Assembly: GCF_002967765.1 (NCBI RefSeq) | Contig: NZ_PUHY01000012.1 | Span: 744,001-808,000, forward strand | Direction of reading: 5' to 3' | DNA length: 64,000 nucleotides | Source of the DNA: Blastopirellula marina | GTDB lineage: Bacteria > Planctomycetota > Planctomycetia > Pirellulales > Pirellulaceae | Part shown: piece by piece, positions 1 to 9,582 of the stretch | Layout: each line of letters opens with the position of its first letter | Position numbering within the stretch: the first letter of the stretch is position 1 | Position numbers and translations under genes: made by a program | Notes under the pieces: generated by a model | The model's input: the letters and a program-made list of their open reading frames with translations, nothing else | Databases searched by the model: none | Told to the model about the DNA's origin: nothing

Positions 1-1
1 G

Positions 2-88
2 ACCGAGAAGGAAGTCGTCAAGTATTGGGTTGATGGACACAAGTGGAAGGAATTCGACGAAGACAATTCCAATCCATTTGGCGGATAA
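2..88 (+). CDS. C-terminal fragment of an unknown protein
   Basis: An open frame enters from the left edge and stops with TAA at 86-88. The 28 visible residues are hydrophilic and end with the tail NPFGG. Too little is present to assign a family. The gene converges on the S9 peptidase gene that ends at 103, leaving only 14 bp between the two stops. It is called a gene because the frame is open to the window edge and fits the tight local spacing; it could still be a chance frame. Confidence 0.5.
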   Translation, partial: TEKEVVKYWVDGHKWKEFDEDNSNPFGG

Positions 89-102
89 CTCAGCTGACTG
101 CC

Positions 103-2181
103 CTATCGTGGTCCCGCCGGGAGATGCGAAGTTAAGTAACGGGCGATTTGCTGGCGGACGTGCACCACACTGCCTGGGCCTTCGCTGAGTCCATGGTTTC
201 GGTTTGGGTAGACCATATAGTCAAACGGCTTGCCGAGTTCGATTAAGCGGTCGATCAGACCTTCGACGATTTGGATGTGTGTGTTGGTCTCGCCGCCACC
301 ATGCAAGATCAACAAATCCCCTTTCAGCCCGGCGGCGAAGTTGATCGGAGCGGAACGTTCGTAGCCTTCGCGATTGACTTCGCGATCGCGCATGTAGTTT
401 TCCTGAAAGCCGGCGTTGTAAAGATGTGGCTGCGGCTTGGGAACAACAGCAATGCCGACATGGTAAACCTCTGGCTTGCGGAACATCGCGTTGAGGGTGT
501 TCGAGCCACCGCCGCTCCAGCCCCAAATCGCAACTCGCGAGAGGTCGACATAGGGTTTCTGGCGAGCAATTTCTTCAAGACCAGCGGCTTGCTCTTCGGT
601 AGAAAGCGGACCGAGACTACCAAACACGGCGCGTCGCCAAGCGGCACCCTTGGGCGCTGGCGTGCCACGATTATCGATTGAAACGACAACATAGCCTGCC
701 TCGGCGATCGCCCGGTGGTACAGTGCTTGACCCGCGCCCCATTGGTCGAGTACGGTTTGCGAATGGGGTTCGCCGTAAACATATACGAGAACAGGATACT
801 TCTTCGTAGGATCAAACTCCGAAGGCTTCAACATCCAGGCGTCCATAACCACGTTGTCGCCAATGTCGAGTGTTAGAAATTCCACTGGCTGCACGCCGAT
901 TTGACTCGCACGCTCACCTAAATTGTGATTGTCCTCCAACGTGCGAACGACGCGGTGCTCAGGCATTTCGACCAACTCAGTAATCGGAGGTTGATCGAAC
1001 GATGAATAGGTATGAAACGCCCATTGAGCATTCGGTGAGAAGCGATAGTCATGCGTACCTGGCTGATCCTGCGGTGTTATGCGTTGAGCGGAATCCGTTC
1101 CATCCAGTGCAGCACGGTACAGATACTTCTGCGTGGCATTCTCGGGCGACGCGTAGTAGTAATACCACCCGCCGAACTCGTCGATGTAGCACTTCTCGAT
1201 TAGATCACAGCGTTTTGGTGTAAGAACGGCCAGTTCTTCGCCCTCTCGCGAGTAAAGATAGGCTCTGCGCCAACCATCCTTTTCGCTAACGACAATGAAC
1301 TTCGCGCCTTCCTCAATCCATTGGATGCCGGTGTTCTTCTGAATGCTGGCGACTACCCAGGCCGGGTCAGTTTCGTGGAAGATGGTTTTCACTTCGTCGG
1401 TATCAAGATTGCAGAGCAGGAACCAACGTTCGTCACGAAAGCGGCTCAGTTTTTCAACGAAGACTTCTTTGGAGTTATTCGCCCAACAGACTTCACCGAG
1501 GTAGTAGCCTTCTTCCGGCGCCGGAATAGGAAGCCAATGCGGTTTTCGTTCTTTCGTGTCAACGACACCAATACGATGCGAATGAATTGTCTCGCCAACA
1601 CGGGCAAATCGCATTCGTCGGACATTGGGATAGGAAGGATCTGACTTCTCAATCATCACGCGGGTGCGCACGTTCGAGACATCGGTTTCGACGAAGAGTA
1701 CTTTCGTGTTGTCCGGGCTCCACTGGATCTCTTCGTAGTGGATGTCGGTGCCCGATTTCTGATCGGTGAGTGGAGCCTCTTTGCCAGTGGCCGGATCTCT
1801 TAGATACAAGTTGGCATTTCGCTGGAGTATGCGACCGTGGGCATCAGGGATTTCTACTTCCAGCGGAGGATGTGGGACCGAGCGTTCGCCTGTGTTCACC
1901 TCGTAGCGAACGTGTTGACTGCGTATGGATTTGGGATCGAACTGCCAGACAGTGTAGCCTTTCGAGTCCGACTGCCAGCTTCCCTCGAATCGCCGCTGCG
2001 AGAACTCGTGCCGATCGTAGATTGCGTTGATTCGGTCTTTGAGACGATTAAGGTCAAGCGTGAAGTTCTTTTCGGAAGTAGGCTCGGCGGCATAGACCGA
2101 ATGAATCAGAAAGGCCGAAGTAAGGCAGATTAACAGGCAGCGTAAGATCACCTGGAAACACTCCGCGTCGGGGAAGATCAA
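103..2181 (-). CDS. secreted S9 family (prolyl oligopeptidase / DPP-IV-like) peptidase
   Basis: 692 residues. The N-terminus has a hydrophobic signal stretch ending near VYAAEP (about residue 33), so export is likely. Residues about 60-430 resemble the DPP-IV N-terminal beta-propeller, and about 450-692 the alpha/beta-hydrolase domain. The nucleophile elbow GWSGGGS places Ser556, and RNHG places His663. At the expected catalytic acid position, family members have HGxxDDNVH; here the sequence is HGGGETNTH, so Glu631 takes the place of the first Asp. The protein is expected to hydrolyse peptides in the periplasm. The Glu substitution makes full activity uncertain. Family assignment is firm; substrate is unknown. 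Confidence 0.9.
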   Translation of the reverse strand: MIFPDAECFQVILRCLLICLTSAFLIHSVYAAEPTSEKNFTLDLNRLKDRINAIYDRHEFSQRRFEGSWQSDSKGYTVWQFDPKSIRSQHVRYEVNTGERSVPHPPLEVEIPDAHGRILQRNANLYLRDPATGKEAPLTDQKSGTDIHYEEIQWSPDNTKVLFVETDVSNVRTRVMIEKSDPSYPNVRRMRFARVGETIHSHRIGVVDTKERKPHWLPIPAPEEGYYLGEVCWANNSKEVFVEKLSRFRDERWFLLCNLDTDEVKTIFHETDPAWVVASIQKNTGIQWIEEGAKFIVVSEKDGWRRAYLYSREGEELAVLTPKRCDLIEKCYIDEFGGWYYYYASPENATQKYLYRAALDGTDSAQRITPQDQPGTHDYRFSPNAQWAFHTYSSFDQPPITELVEMPEHRVVRTLEDNHNLGERASQIGVQPVEFLTLDIGDNVVMDAWMLKPSEFDPTKKYPVLVYVYGEPHSQTVLDQWGAGQALYHRAIAEAGYVVVSIDNRGTPAPKGAAWRRAVFGSLGPLSTEEQAAGLEEIARQKPYVDLSRVAIWGWSGGGSNTLNAMFRKPEVYHVGIAVVPKPQPHLYNAGFQENYMRDREVNREGYERSAPINFAAGLKGDLLILHGGGETNTHIQIVEGLIDRLIELGKPFDYMVYPNRNHGLSEGPGSVVHVRQQIARYLTSHLPAGPR

Positions 2182-2331
2182 TCATGAAAAAGCATTCAGC
2201 AATTGTATATCAACGACGCCGCAATGCACGCTGCGAAGGCAATTTGATGCTGATACACCAAGTGCGTTTTGATGGCTCGTTGAGTATCATGAGAACTTAG
2301 TGTTGTTCCGTTCTTAATCAGGTCGTTACGT

Positions 2332-2595
2332 ATGCAGTTCCTTTTACTTCTCGCCGACGCAAAAGATGACTTCAATCGATATCTCGACGAAAACCCGATG
2401 GTGCTCGGAGCTTTGGCGTTGGTGCTAGGATTGATGGTGGCCGGATGGGGAACCGTATCACTGATCTCGGGAAGAACTCGCGATAACTATGGCCGTAAGA
2501 TGGAAGGCACATGGGCTCGTGTTGTGGCCGTTATTCGGATTATCTGTGGCGGCGCAGCGATCGTGTTTGGTATCTACAAGATGTTGGTTGGTTAG
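2332..2595 (+). CDS. small two-helix membrane protein, unknown
   Basis: 87 residues starting at ATG 2332, preceded by a 150-bp gap from the divergent S9 peptidase. Two hydrophobic helices are visible (about 24-46 and 63-85), joined by a basic loop containing GRTRDNYGRK. The N-terminal motif ENPMV is echoed as NEYPMV in the next small protein (2745-2957), so the two look like a tandem paralogue pair. No known family recognised. Confidence 0.65.
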   Translation: MQFLLLLADAKDDFNRYLDENPMVLGALALVLGLMVAGWGTVSLISGRTRDNYGRKMEGTWARVVAVIRIICGGAAIVFGIYKMLVG

Positions 2596-2744
2596 ATCCT
2601 ATCGCAGGAGTTCTCGACGATTCTGCTCATGAACTGGCAAGATCGATCAAACACGAGCGAACTACGTTTGTAATGGTCCCGAGACGTCTTTCTTACTGAG
2701 AGGAATGATGCGCCGCTTGACTGCTGGTCGCGCCTTATCCGCGT

Positions 2745-2957
2745 TTGCTTAACGAATATCCGATGGTGGGTGATGTTATTTTGATCGCCATTGGACTCGT
2801 TTGCGTTGGCTTCGCCATTGTGGCGTTGCTTGATGGAAGCACCCTGAACGACGAAGGGAAGCCTGCATGGGGCGGCCGCGCCGTGAATCGATTGATAGTG
2901 AAAATTGCGTTGGCGACGATAATTCTTGGATATGGTCTGTTTCGTCTGCTTACTTAA
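2745..2957 (+). CDS. small two-helix membrane protein, paralogue of preceding gene
   Basis: 70 residues if started at TTG 2745; an in-frame TGA at 2718-2720 limits the start to 2721 or later, and ATG 2763 is another option. Two hydrophobic helices (about 9-30 and 50-69) flank a short polar loop. The layout and the NEYPMV beginning resemble the 87-residue protein just upstream, which suggests a duplicated small membrane protein. Function unknown. Confidence 0.6.
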   Translation: MLNEYPMVGDVILIAIGLVCVGFAIVALLDGSTLNDEGKPAWGGRAVNRLIVKIALATIILGYGLFRLLT

Positions 2958-2998
2958 TTCACCCGATTTACATCGCCGCTTGAGCGAGACGAAGCGCT

Positions 2999-3310
2999 AT
3001 GGGATATCGCCGCAAAGGTAAAAAAATTCATGTCGAGCGAGTGGCGTGGAGGCAATGGTTAGATTCGGTGCATAATCTGATCGCCGACAGCGGTTTGCCC
3101 GAGTCAGTACTGATTGACGAAGAAGCGTGGTCGTACTTCTTGGATCGCGGCTACAGTCAAGCTGGGTATCTAGGCCAAGAGAACTGGTTCGATGCCACGC
3201 AGCTAGCACCCGTGCAGAAGGTCGCGGTTTGGAAATTGATCGAGCGATGGGTCGCAGATCGGCAACCCGTGAATGTGGGGTCGTTGGCTTCGACTTGGGA
3301 GCCCAAATAG
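2999..3310 (+). CDS. hypothetical protein, 103 aa
   Basis: A soluble, Trp-rich and charged protein from ATG 2999, following the two small membrane proteins on the same strand with a 41-bp gap. It begins with a basic stretch (GYRRKGKK) and contains several Trp residues in helical context. No signal peptide or membrane segment is seen. I do not recognise a family. The spacing and length make it a likely real gene and possibly part of a small operon with the two upstream genes. Confidence 0.6.
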   Translation: MGYRRKGKKIHVERVAWRQWLDSVHNLIADSGLPESVLIDEEAWSYFLDRGYSQAGYLGQENWFDATQLAPVQKVAVWKLIERWVADRQPVNVGSLASTWEPK

Positions 3311-3806
3311 GGCCATTTGATACGAGAATTCCAGGCGAAACGGGACGTATCGAAAAATCAACATCGCTGCATAACATCAGCAGCTAGCCGCACTTGCTGT
3401 ATTCTTTTCGCCACAAATGTCGGTTTGAAGCGACTTGGACTTGAGCAATTCTGAGGATTTTTTCAGAATCCTTGATCGCTCGATTTGACGCCAGGGAAGG
3501 CGCGACCGATCTTTCCGCAGGAACATGCGGAGGGGCAGCTTGCTAGCAAGGAATGCCAGCAGATGCTTTCTGTGAATGTCTCCTACTCCCCAGCGTGACC
3601 GGGCAGCCAGCTTTTGGCAGCAAAGGTGATCCACGTCACGCTCTGCTTTTCACGGCGTTTGCTGAAACGTGATGCCGTGTTCCTGCTGACACGCAGTAGT
3701 CGGGCCCCAGGCAATTTAGGGACGGCTAGCATCGATCAGCATGCACTTGTCCAAACCGTCGGCCTGGTAGGAGCCAGACCAGAAGGTGAATTGTAGGAGC
3801 AGTAAG
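3311..3806. other. non-coding stretch before the subtilase
   Basis: About 495 bp without a convincing gene; the short frames here have no family features. A weak 7-bp inverted repeat (ATTCTGA at 3448-3454, TCAGAAT at 3463-3469) encloses a T-rich loop but lacks a terminator tail. The region probably holds the promoter and leader of the large secreted protease downstream. No promoter could be assigned with confidence. Confidence 0.4.
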
Positions 3807-6800
3807 GTGGGAAGTTCTGATAGCGACAACCGTGATGTACATACGGGGCTGGCGGGCTGGTTGCATAATCTAACTCCGAACTCAACGAAGAGTCCTCGTC
3901 GCAGGAGTAAGCGGACTACTCAGCATACTTCGATCGAATCGCTCGAAGTTCGCAGCATGATGGCCGCGGATATTTCCTCCATCTGGTTCCAAGATGTTTC
4001 CGGAAGCGATTTTGAACGAACAGGCGGTGGTGTCGAGTCTGACTCCACTGGTGTCACACAACAATCAACTCAAGATCCGTACACCAACGATTGGATCGTT
4101 CAACTTTCGACCAACGTGGCAAGCCAGCTTACGTCTGTATCGCAAGTCAGTGGGCTGCTTGCGGGCAGCGGATTTGATGTCGAAGTGGTCCGTGGTCTGG
4201 GACTAGTCGGGCAGATTCTCGTACATAGCGAAGGGGCGACAGCAGACGACGTCGGCGCATGGTTCAGCTCGATCGATGCGATCGCCAGCTTTGAACTTGA
4301 CGTGGCTTCGGTCTTTCATATCGCACCAAACGATCCAAGCTATTCGTCTACCTATGGCATGAAGAACATCGACGCCCCGGAAGCTTGGGACAAGACGACC
4401 GGTTCGGATAGCGTGGTCGTCGGAATCATTGACACAGGAGTCGACTATACCCACCCTGACTTAGTCGGCAACATTTGGACAAATCCCGGTGAGATCGCCG
4501 GGAACGGCATTGATGATGACAACAACGGGTTCATCGACGACGTCCACGGATTCGACTTCGTCAATAACGACGGCGATCCGATGGACGATAATCACCACGG
4601 AACGCACGTGGCAGGAACGATTGCGGCACAAGGGAATAATGCCCGGGGCGTAACAGGAGTTGCCTGGAATACGTCGATCATGGCTCTTAAGTTCCTATCG
4701 GCGAGCGGATCCGGATATACTTCCGACGCGATTCGCGCGATCAATTACGCCACGATGATGCGATCTCAGTACGGCGTCAATATTCGCGTCTTGAACAATA
4801 GTTGGGGTGGCGGTGGCTACAGTGCTTCACTCGATTCGGCCATCCGCGCCAGTGAAGCCGCAGACATCTTGTTCGTTGCCGCGGCTGGTAATGATGGCAC
4901 CAACAACGACGTCAATCCACATTACCCGTCAAGTTATAACGTCAATAATGTGATCACGGTTGCTGCGACCGATCGCAATGATAACTTGGCGAGTTTCAGT
5001 AATTATGGAGCGAGCTCGGTCGATATCGCCGCACCTGGCGTTGGAATCTACAGCACGATCGCTGGTGGGTATTACGCATCGTTTTCTGGTACCAGCATGG
5101 CTGCCCCGCATGTGACAGGTGTCGCTGCGTTGGCATTTGCTTACGATCCTGATGCGACGGCCGCCGAGGTAAAAGATGCGATCTTGGCTGGTGGCGATTG
5201 GATTTCGGGCTTGGGCGGAAAAGTAATGACCGGAATGCGGTTGAATGCCGCTGGTACGTTGGCCCAGTTGACCCCCGAGAACGCGATACCCGATCCAACT
5301 CCGGATCCAGAGCCGGAACCGGAACCCAACCAAGCTCCGACCTTAGGAGGTGTCTCGTCCGATACGAGCACGGTTTATTTGGGCGAAACCGATAACATCA
5401 CGTTAACGGCGAGCAGCGTTGCCGATTCGGACGGCAGCGTATCGCAGGTCACGTTCTATCGCGACAGTAATGGAAACGGCAAATGGGACGACACCGACGT
5501 TGTGCTTGGTAGCGTTACCGCGATCAGTGGTGGACTGGCCAGTTTGACGATCAGCAACCCATTCACCACCACCGGAAGCCACATGGTGTTTGCTCAGGCC
5601 ACCGACGATAAGGGTGATAAGAGCAATCTCGTTGGAACAACGCTGACGGTGATACAGCCTGACGATCATGCCAATGACGCGGCAGGTGCAACCCAAATCT
5701 CCGTCGGTAGCTCGCAAGCAGGCAAGTTGAACTACGGTGGCGATGTCGACTACTTCCGATTCAGTGCGGAAGCGGGTAAGACCTACGTGATCGATACGAA
5801 TCACAATTCGTTGGCGGCTTCGGTGCTTACGCTTTACAGCAGTAACGGTGCTTCCCAGTTAGCTCAGGACTCGAGCACATCAGGCACCAAGGTCGTCTGG
5901 ACGGCAACGTCGAGTGGTACGGTTTACTTCTCCGTAAAAGGTTCCGATAGTACCCAGATGGGCAACTACTCGGTTTCGGTCACCGAATCTTCTCCGTTCA
6001 AACTCAACAGCGGCACGCTGGCAATACTCGGTACCGACGGCAATGACCGAATCGCGGTGGTTCATGGTGGTTTGACCATCACGGTTACCATGAACGGTAA
6101 GTCGTCGACCTTCAACGCTTCGCAGGTGAAGAAGATCACTTTCGACGGTGGCGCAGGTGCAGACTGGGCTCGCTTCTACGGTACTTCTGGACGTGAAGTA
6201 TGGACCTTCCAGGGCGATAACATGAAGGTAGTAGGAGCCGGTTTTACTTGGTCGACGACCAACACGGAGTATAACGTTGGCTATGCGAGTTCGTATGATA
6301 CGGTGATCATGTCGGATACCGCAGGCAACGATACATTCACGAGCAGCTCCACGAAGTTCAGCATGGTGGGCAGTGGCTACCGGAACGAAGTATTTGGAGC
6401 TCGCAGTGTCACGGCCAGTGCTTCCAATGGCGGTGTTGATAAGGCGCTATTGTACGACTCGAGTGGCAACGACTATTTCATTGGTCGCGGTCAGGATGCC
6501 TACATGATGACATCCGACTCAACCGTCTCCACTTACGGTTTCGATCGAACCAATGTGTACAGCAGCGGCGGGTACGACCAAGCCTATCTATACGATTCGG
6601 CAGGTAACGACAATTTCGTTTCCTACGGGAATACCAGTGTGTTGAGCGGACCAGGCTACTACAACGCCGTTTACAATTTCGCTCGGGTGACCGCGATGGC
6701 GATCAACGGAGGCAATGATATTGCCACGTTCTTCGATACCGTTGGGGACGACACCTACGTCGCGCGTGGAAACCAAGCTTATATGTACGGCACCGGTTAC

Positions 6801-7199
6801 TACACCCTTACACAAGGCTTTGACCGTTCCACGGCAATTTCGAGAAACGGTGGATCGGATCAAGCATTTTTCTACGATACGATTGGCAACGACACATTCT
6901 ATAGTCGTACCGTCGAGAGCTCGATGGCTGGACAAGGGTATGCGAACTCGGCCCGCGGATTTGACCGTGTAAATGCGATTGCGAACATGGGCGGACACGA
7001 CGTGGCCTACCTATTCGACACGGCATCGGATGACAAACTTGTCGCAAGGTCAAATTACGCAGCCCTATATGGGGAAGATTTTTCCAGCTATGCTGCCGGA
7101 TTTGACGTCGTCGTTGCCTATTCGACGAAGGGTTCTGACAAAAGTTATGTGGGCGATATCGACTTTTTGATGCAATACTTAGGTGAGTGGGACGACTAG
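3807..7199 (+). CDS. large secreted subtilisin-like (S8) protease with C-terminal tandem repeats
   Basis: 1130 residues from GTG 3807, chosen because AGGAG (3795-3799) lies 7 nt upstream; GTG 3786 is an in-frame alternative. The basic N-terminus is followed by IESLEVRSMMAA, which resembles the planctomycete LEPR-type extracellular sorting motif. The peptidase S8 domain has a complete triad: Asp209 in IDTGVDYTHPDL, His264 in HHGTHVAG and Ser430 in SGTSMAAPH. A Pro/Asp/Glu linker, an Ig-like section and a PPC-like beta domain follow. The C-terminal quarter is six tandem 47-residue repeats. It is expected to be an exported or surface-bound protease; the repeats probably serve anchoring or binding rather than catalysis. 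A terminator follows at 7283-7317. Confidence 0.93.
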   Translation: MGSSDSDNRDVHTGLAGWLHNLTPNSTKSPRRRSKRTTQHTSIESLEVRSMMAADISSIWFQDVSGSDFERTGGGVESDSTGVTQQSTQDPYTNDWIVQLSTNVASQLTSVSQVSGLLAGSGFDVEVVRGLGLVGQILVHSEGATADDVGAWFSSIDAIASFELDVASVFHIAPNDPSYSSTYGMKNIDAPEAWDKTTGSDSVVVGIIDTGVDYTHPDLVGNIWTNPGEIAGNGIDDDNNGFIDDVHGFDFVNNDGDPMDDNHHGTHVAGTIAAQGNNARGVTGVAWNTSIMALKFLSASGSGYTSDAIRAINYATMMRSQYGVNIRVLNNSWGGGGYSASLDSAIRASEAADILFVAAAGNDGTNNDVNPHYPSSYNVNNVITVAATDRNDNLASFSNYGASSVDIAAPGVGIYSTIAGGYYASFSGTSMAAPHVTGVAALAFAYDPDATAAEVKDAILAGGDWISGLGGKVMTGMRLNAAGTLAQLTPENAIPDPTPDPEPEPEPNQAPTLGGVSSDTSTVYLGETDNITLTASSVADSDGSVSQVTFYRDSNGNGKWDDTDVVLGSVTAISGGLASLTISNPFTTTGSHMVFAQATDDKGDKSNLVGTTLTVIQPDDHANDAAGATQISVGSSQAGKLNYGGDVDYFRFSAEAGKTYVIDTNHNSLAASVLTLYSSNGASQLAQDSSTSGTKVVWTATSSGTVYFSVKGSDSTQMGNYSVSVTESSPFKLNSGTLAILGTDGNDRIAVVHGGLTITVTMNGKSSTFNASQVKKITFDGGAGADWARFYGTSGREVWTFQGDNMKVVGAGFTWSTTNTEYNVGYASSYDTVIMSDTAGNDTFTSSSTKFSMVGSGYRNEVFGARSVTASASNGGVDKALLYDSSGNDYFIGRGQDAYMMTSDSTVSTYGFDRTNVYSSGGYDQAYLYDSAGNDNFVSYGNTSVLSGPGYYNAVYNFARVTAMAINGGNDIATFFDTVGDDTYVARGNQAYMYGTGYYTLTQGFDRSTAISRNGGSDQAFFYDTIGNDTFYSRTVESSMAGQGYANSARGFDRVNAIANMGGHDVAYLFDTASDDKLVARSNYAALYGEDFSSYAAGFDVVVAYSTKGSDKSYVGDIDFLMQYLGEWDD
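6315..7157 (+). repeat. six tandem 46-47-residue coding repeats in the subtilase
   Basis: Each unit opens with D[TS]xGxD or a close variant, has a Gly/Tyr pair near position 21-23, often GFDR near position 28-31, and closes with GGxDxAxxY/F. Five units are exactly 47 residues and the second is 46. The last copy is degenerate and lacks the Gly-Tyr pair. A weaker, degenerate seventh unit may precede 6315. The regular Asp spacing suggests a beta-rich, possibly calcium-binding repeat, but this is inference. Confidence 0.85.
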
Positions 7200-7282
7200 A
7201 CCAACCTTGTAGTCGACCTCGATGCTTACCTCTTTGCCCGCCTGTCAAAAGCAAATTCTTCCTCACCCCATGCCGCCTACCC

Positions 7283-7317
7283 ATCGCTCAGATCGCCCTG
7301 GTCTGAGCGATTTTTTT
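7283..7317 (+). terminator. strong rho-independent terminator after the subtilase
   Basis: A perfect 10-bp stem (ATCGCTCAGA at 7283-7292 with TCTGAGCGAT at 7302-7311) closes a 9-nt loop and runs into seven T residues (7311-7317). It lies 84 bp after the subtilase stop and would insulate the PQQ-like gene downstream. Confidence 0.92.
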
Positions 7318-7444
7318 GTGATGCCACCGATGCCTATAGCATTCAATATTGCCGAGTTGAAATTAGGTGCTTGGGAACGCAGAATAGGTAGTTCCCACCA
7401 ATTATCCCCACAAATCTAACCTTCCTATTTCGCGGAAACGTGTC

Positions 7445-8722
7445 ATGACGCGTATCGGTATCGCTGGTGTTGTTTGTCTTTGCCTGACAGCCGCTGTGTG
7501 GGCTTCCGACGGAGGTGAGGGGTCTGCGGGTGACTGGCTGATGTGGCGTGGTCCAAGTGGGAATAATATCGCAGTTGGGCCAGCAGTCCCTACCGAATGG
7601 GACGAGACCAAGAATGTTGTTTGGCGAATTCCGCTGAAAGGTCGTGGGCATTCTTCTCCGATCATCGTGGGAGAACACGTCTTTCTCACTTCGGCGAACC
7701 AAGCGGAACAGGTTGCTAGTGTGGTGGCCTACGACAAAGCATCTGGTGAACAGGTTTGGGAAACGCCGGTCACTCGTGGTGGGTTTCAAACGGATGTACA
7801 TGCCAAGAACACGCACGCTACCTCTACCTTGGCATCGAACGGTGATCAGCTGTTCGCCGTTTTTATCCAAGATCAGACTGTACAACTAACGGCACTCGAT
7901 TTGCGCGGCAAGATTCTATGGCGAGTCAACGCAGGATCGTACGCGCCAGAGAAATACAAATTCGGTTATGCCCCATCTCCCATGCTTTACCAGGACTTGG
8001 TCATCGTGGCATCAGAATACGAAGATGGCTGGTTGGCAGCCTTTTCACAGAAGGACGGTGGCGAGCGCTGGCGGATTCCTCGTATCGGAACTTCGTACAG
8101 CACGCCGATCGTCGCGCACATCGCTGGGCGTGATCAACTGCTACTCAGCGGGCAGCAAAAAGTCGTGTCGCTAGATCCCGCATCAGGAAAGCAATTCTGG
8201 GAAGTCGAAGGAACGAATCAGGCCACATGCGGAACGATTGTTTGGGATGGCGACATTGTTTATGCGAGCGGTGGCTATCCTGCCTCCCCCACGCAGACCG
8301 TTGCCATTCAGGTGAGCGACAAGCCGGAAGTGCTGTGGACCAATCGTGAGCAGTGCTACGAACAATCGATGTTGGCTCACGATGGATATCTTTACGCGAT
8401 TAACGATCGAGGTATTTTCTTCTGCTGGAATGGAAAGACAGGCGAACAGATGTGGAAAACGCGTTTGGGAAGTCCCGTTAGTTCGTCACCTCTATTAAGT
8501 GGCAATAACATCTTTGTCGCTGATGAAAAAGGAAACATGTACGTTCTCAAAGCCAATCCCGAGAAGTACGAATCGATCGCCAAGAATCAACTTGGAGACG
8601 AAACGTTTGCAACCCCCACTGCGAGCGAAGGTCGGCTCTACGCCCGTTATGCCGATAGTTCGAGCGGAGAGCGACAAGAGTATCTCGTTTGCATTGGCAG
8701 CAACGCTTCTTCGGGCAATTAG
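7445..8722 (+). CDS. exported PQQ-type beta-propeller protein
   Basis: 425 residues from ATG 7445. A signal peptide runs to about residue 20 (CLTAAVWASD). The mature protein starts with WRGP-S-G, a hallmark of planctomycete PQQ-repeat (BamB-like) propellers, and contains repeated blades with motifs such as VVAYDKASGEQVW, ALDLRGKILWR and SLDPASGKQFW. This is a scaffold or binding fold; no catalytic site is evident, and PQQ binding cannot be judged from sequence alone. It converges on the next gene with a 4-bp TTAG overlap (8719-8722) that contains both stops. Confidence 0.88.
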   Translation: MTRIGIAGVVCLCLTAAVWASDGGEGSAGDWLMWRGPSGNNIAVGPAVPTEWDETKNVVWRIPLKGRGHSSPIIVGEHVFLTSANQAEQVASVVAYDKASGEQVWETPVTRGGFQTDVHAKNTHATSTLASNGDQLFAVFIQDQTVQLTALDLRGKILWRVNAGSYAPEKYKFGYAPSPMLYQDLVIVASEYEDGWLAAFSQKDGGERWRIPRIGTSYSTPIVAHIAGRDQLLLSGQQKVVSLDPASGKQFWEVEGTNQATCGTIVWDGDIVYASGGYPASPTQTVAIQVSDKPEVLWTNREQCYEQSMLAHDGYLYAINDRGIFFCWNGKTGEQMWKTRLGSPVSSSPLLSGNNIFVADEKGNMYVLKANPEKYESIAKNQLGDETFATPTASEGRLYARYADSSSGERQEYLVCIGSNASSGN

Positions 8723-9567
8723 TTCATTTCGGCGAAATCGTCCGTAAGATTCGAATGTTCAGCTTTCGGTTGGATGGATGACGCGTCGGCGCTTAGTGAG
8801 CCAGGAAAGCCATATCTCAGCGGGAAAAGCGTTCCCCAGACGATCACCGCTTGGATGGCGTGGGCAGGATAGAACAGCAACAGGTATCCACTGAGCTCGA
8901 GGAGCTCATCCAGTTGAAGAAGTGAAAAGAGGCCGATGTCGATCCATGGGATGGCTATCCATAACGCCAGACATCCTACGAACCACTTCGCGCGCTCTTT
9001 CCAGTTTGTGGTGAGTGCTGCCAAGGCACAGATTACTGAAAACAACGCTGAAGTAATGGCATAGGTTGTGAAATAGGGATCGATCAAATCGGGCCATGGT
9101 GGACTGGTATCGAACTCGACCATCCGCAATACCATTAGCAATAATCCTATGAGACAAGTCATCGCAATGACTTCCCATAGTGCGAAATGAATGTTTCGTA
9201 GATTTAGCTTCGGCAAAGTGGTCAGATGTCGGCTGGCGATCATTGAAACGATTGCGGCAACCAACGCACTCGCCGACGAGGTGACCCCGATCAAGACGAC
9301 TTCACGATCAAAGAACAATAAGCAGATCGCCATGATTGCGACGATGCCAGCTACGGCCGATAACCTTCGCCACGCAATGGACCATCGTCCAGCAACTAGC
9401 AGAAAGCCGAGCAGCGCGCCTTGGGCGTAGGGGGCAGAAAGAATCCCCCACAACACCCAGTGCAACGTGGCGAGACTTCCAGCTGTTAGGTAAATCACAG
9501 CGTAAGTCACCAGCTGAAGAAGAATTAGCCAAACGAGGATGAACCATTGCCGCTGGGTTAGTTGCAT
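8719..9567 (-). CDS. polytopic membrane protein, local paralogue family member 1
   Basis: 282 residues with about eight hydrophobic helices. It shares with its neighbours a helix ending in a GFLLVAGRW-type motif followed by a basic segment, and a central FALWEVI segment that precedes a helix ending in LR (here MVLRMVE). The acidic C-terminal tail ends DDFAEMN. ATG 9567 lies 15 bp after the paralogue transcribed upstream of it, so the two probably form an operon. No enzyme or transporter motif is visible. Function unknown. Confidence 0.8.
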   Translation of the reverse strand: MQLTQRQWFILVWLILLQLVTYAVIYLTAGSLATLHWVLWGILSAPYAQGALLGFLLVAGRWSIAWRRLSAVAGIVAIMAICLLFFDREVVLIGVTSSASALVAAIVSMIASRHLTTLPKLNLRNIHFALWEVIAMTCLIGLLLMVLRMVEFDTSPPWPDLIDPYFTTYAITSALFSVICALAALTTNWKERAKWFVGCLALWIAIPWIDIGLFSLLQLDELLELSGYLLLFYPAHAIQAVIVWGTLFPLRYGFPGSLSADASSIQPKAEHSNLTDDFAEMN

Positions 9568-9582
9568 TGCGTTCGCCTCAGG

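Noticed and set aside
3441-3475. Possible terminator in the gap before the subtilase
   Set aside because: The 7-bp stem has its T-run in the loop, not after the stem, and no gene ends close upstream.
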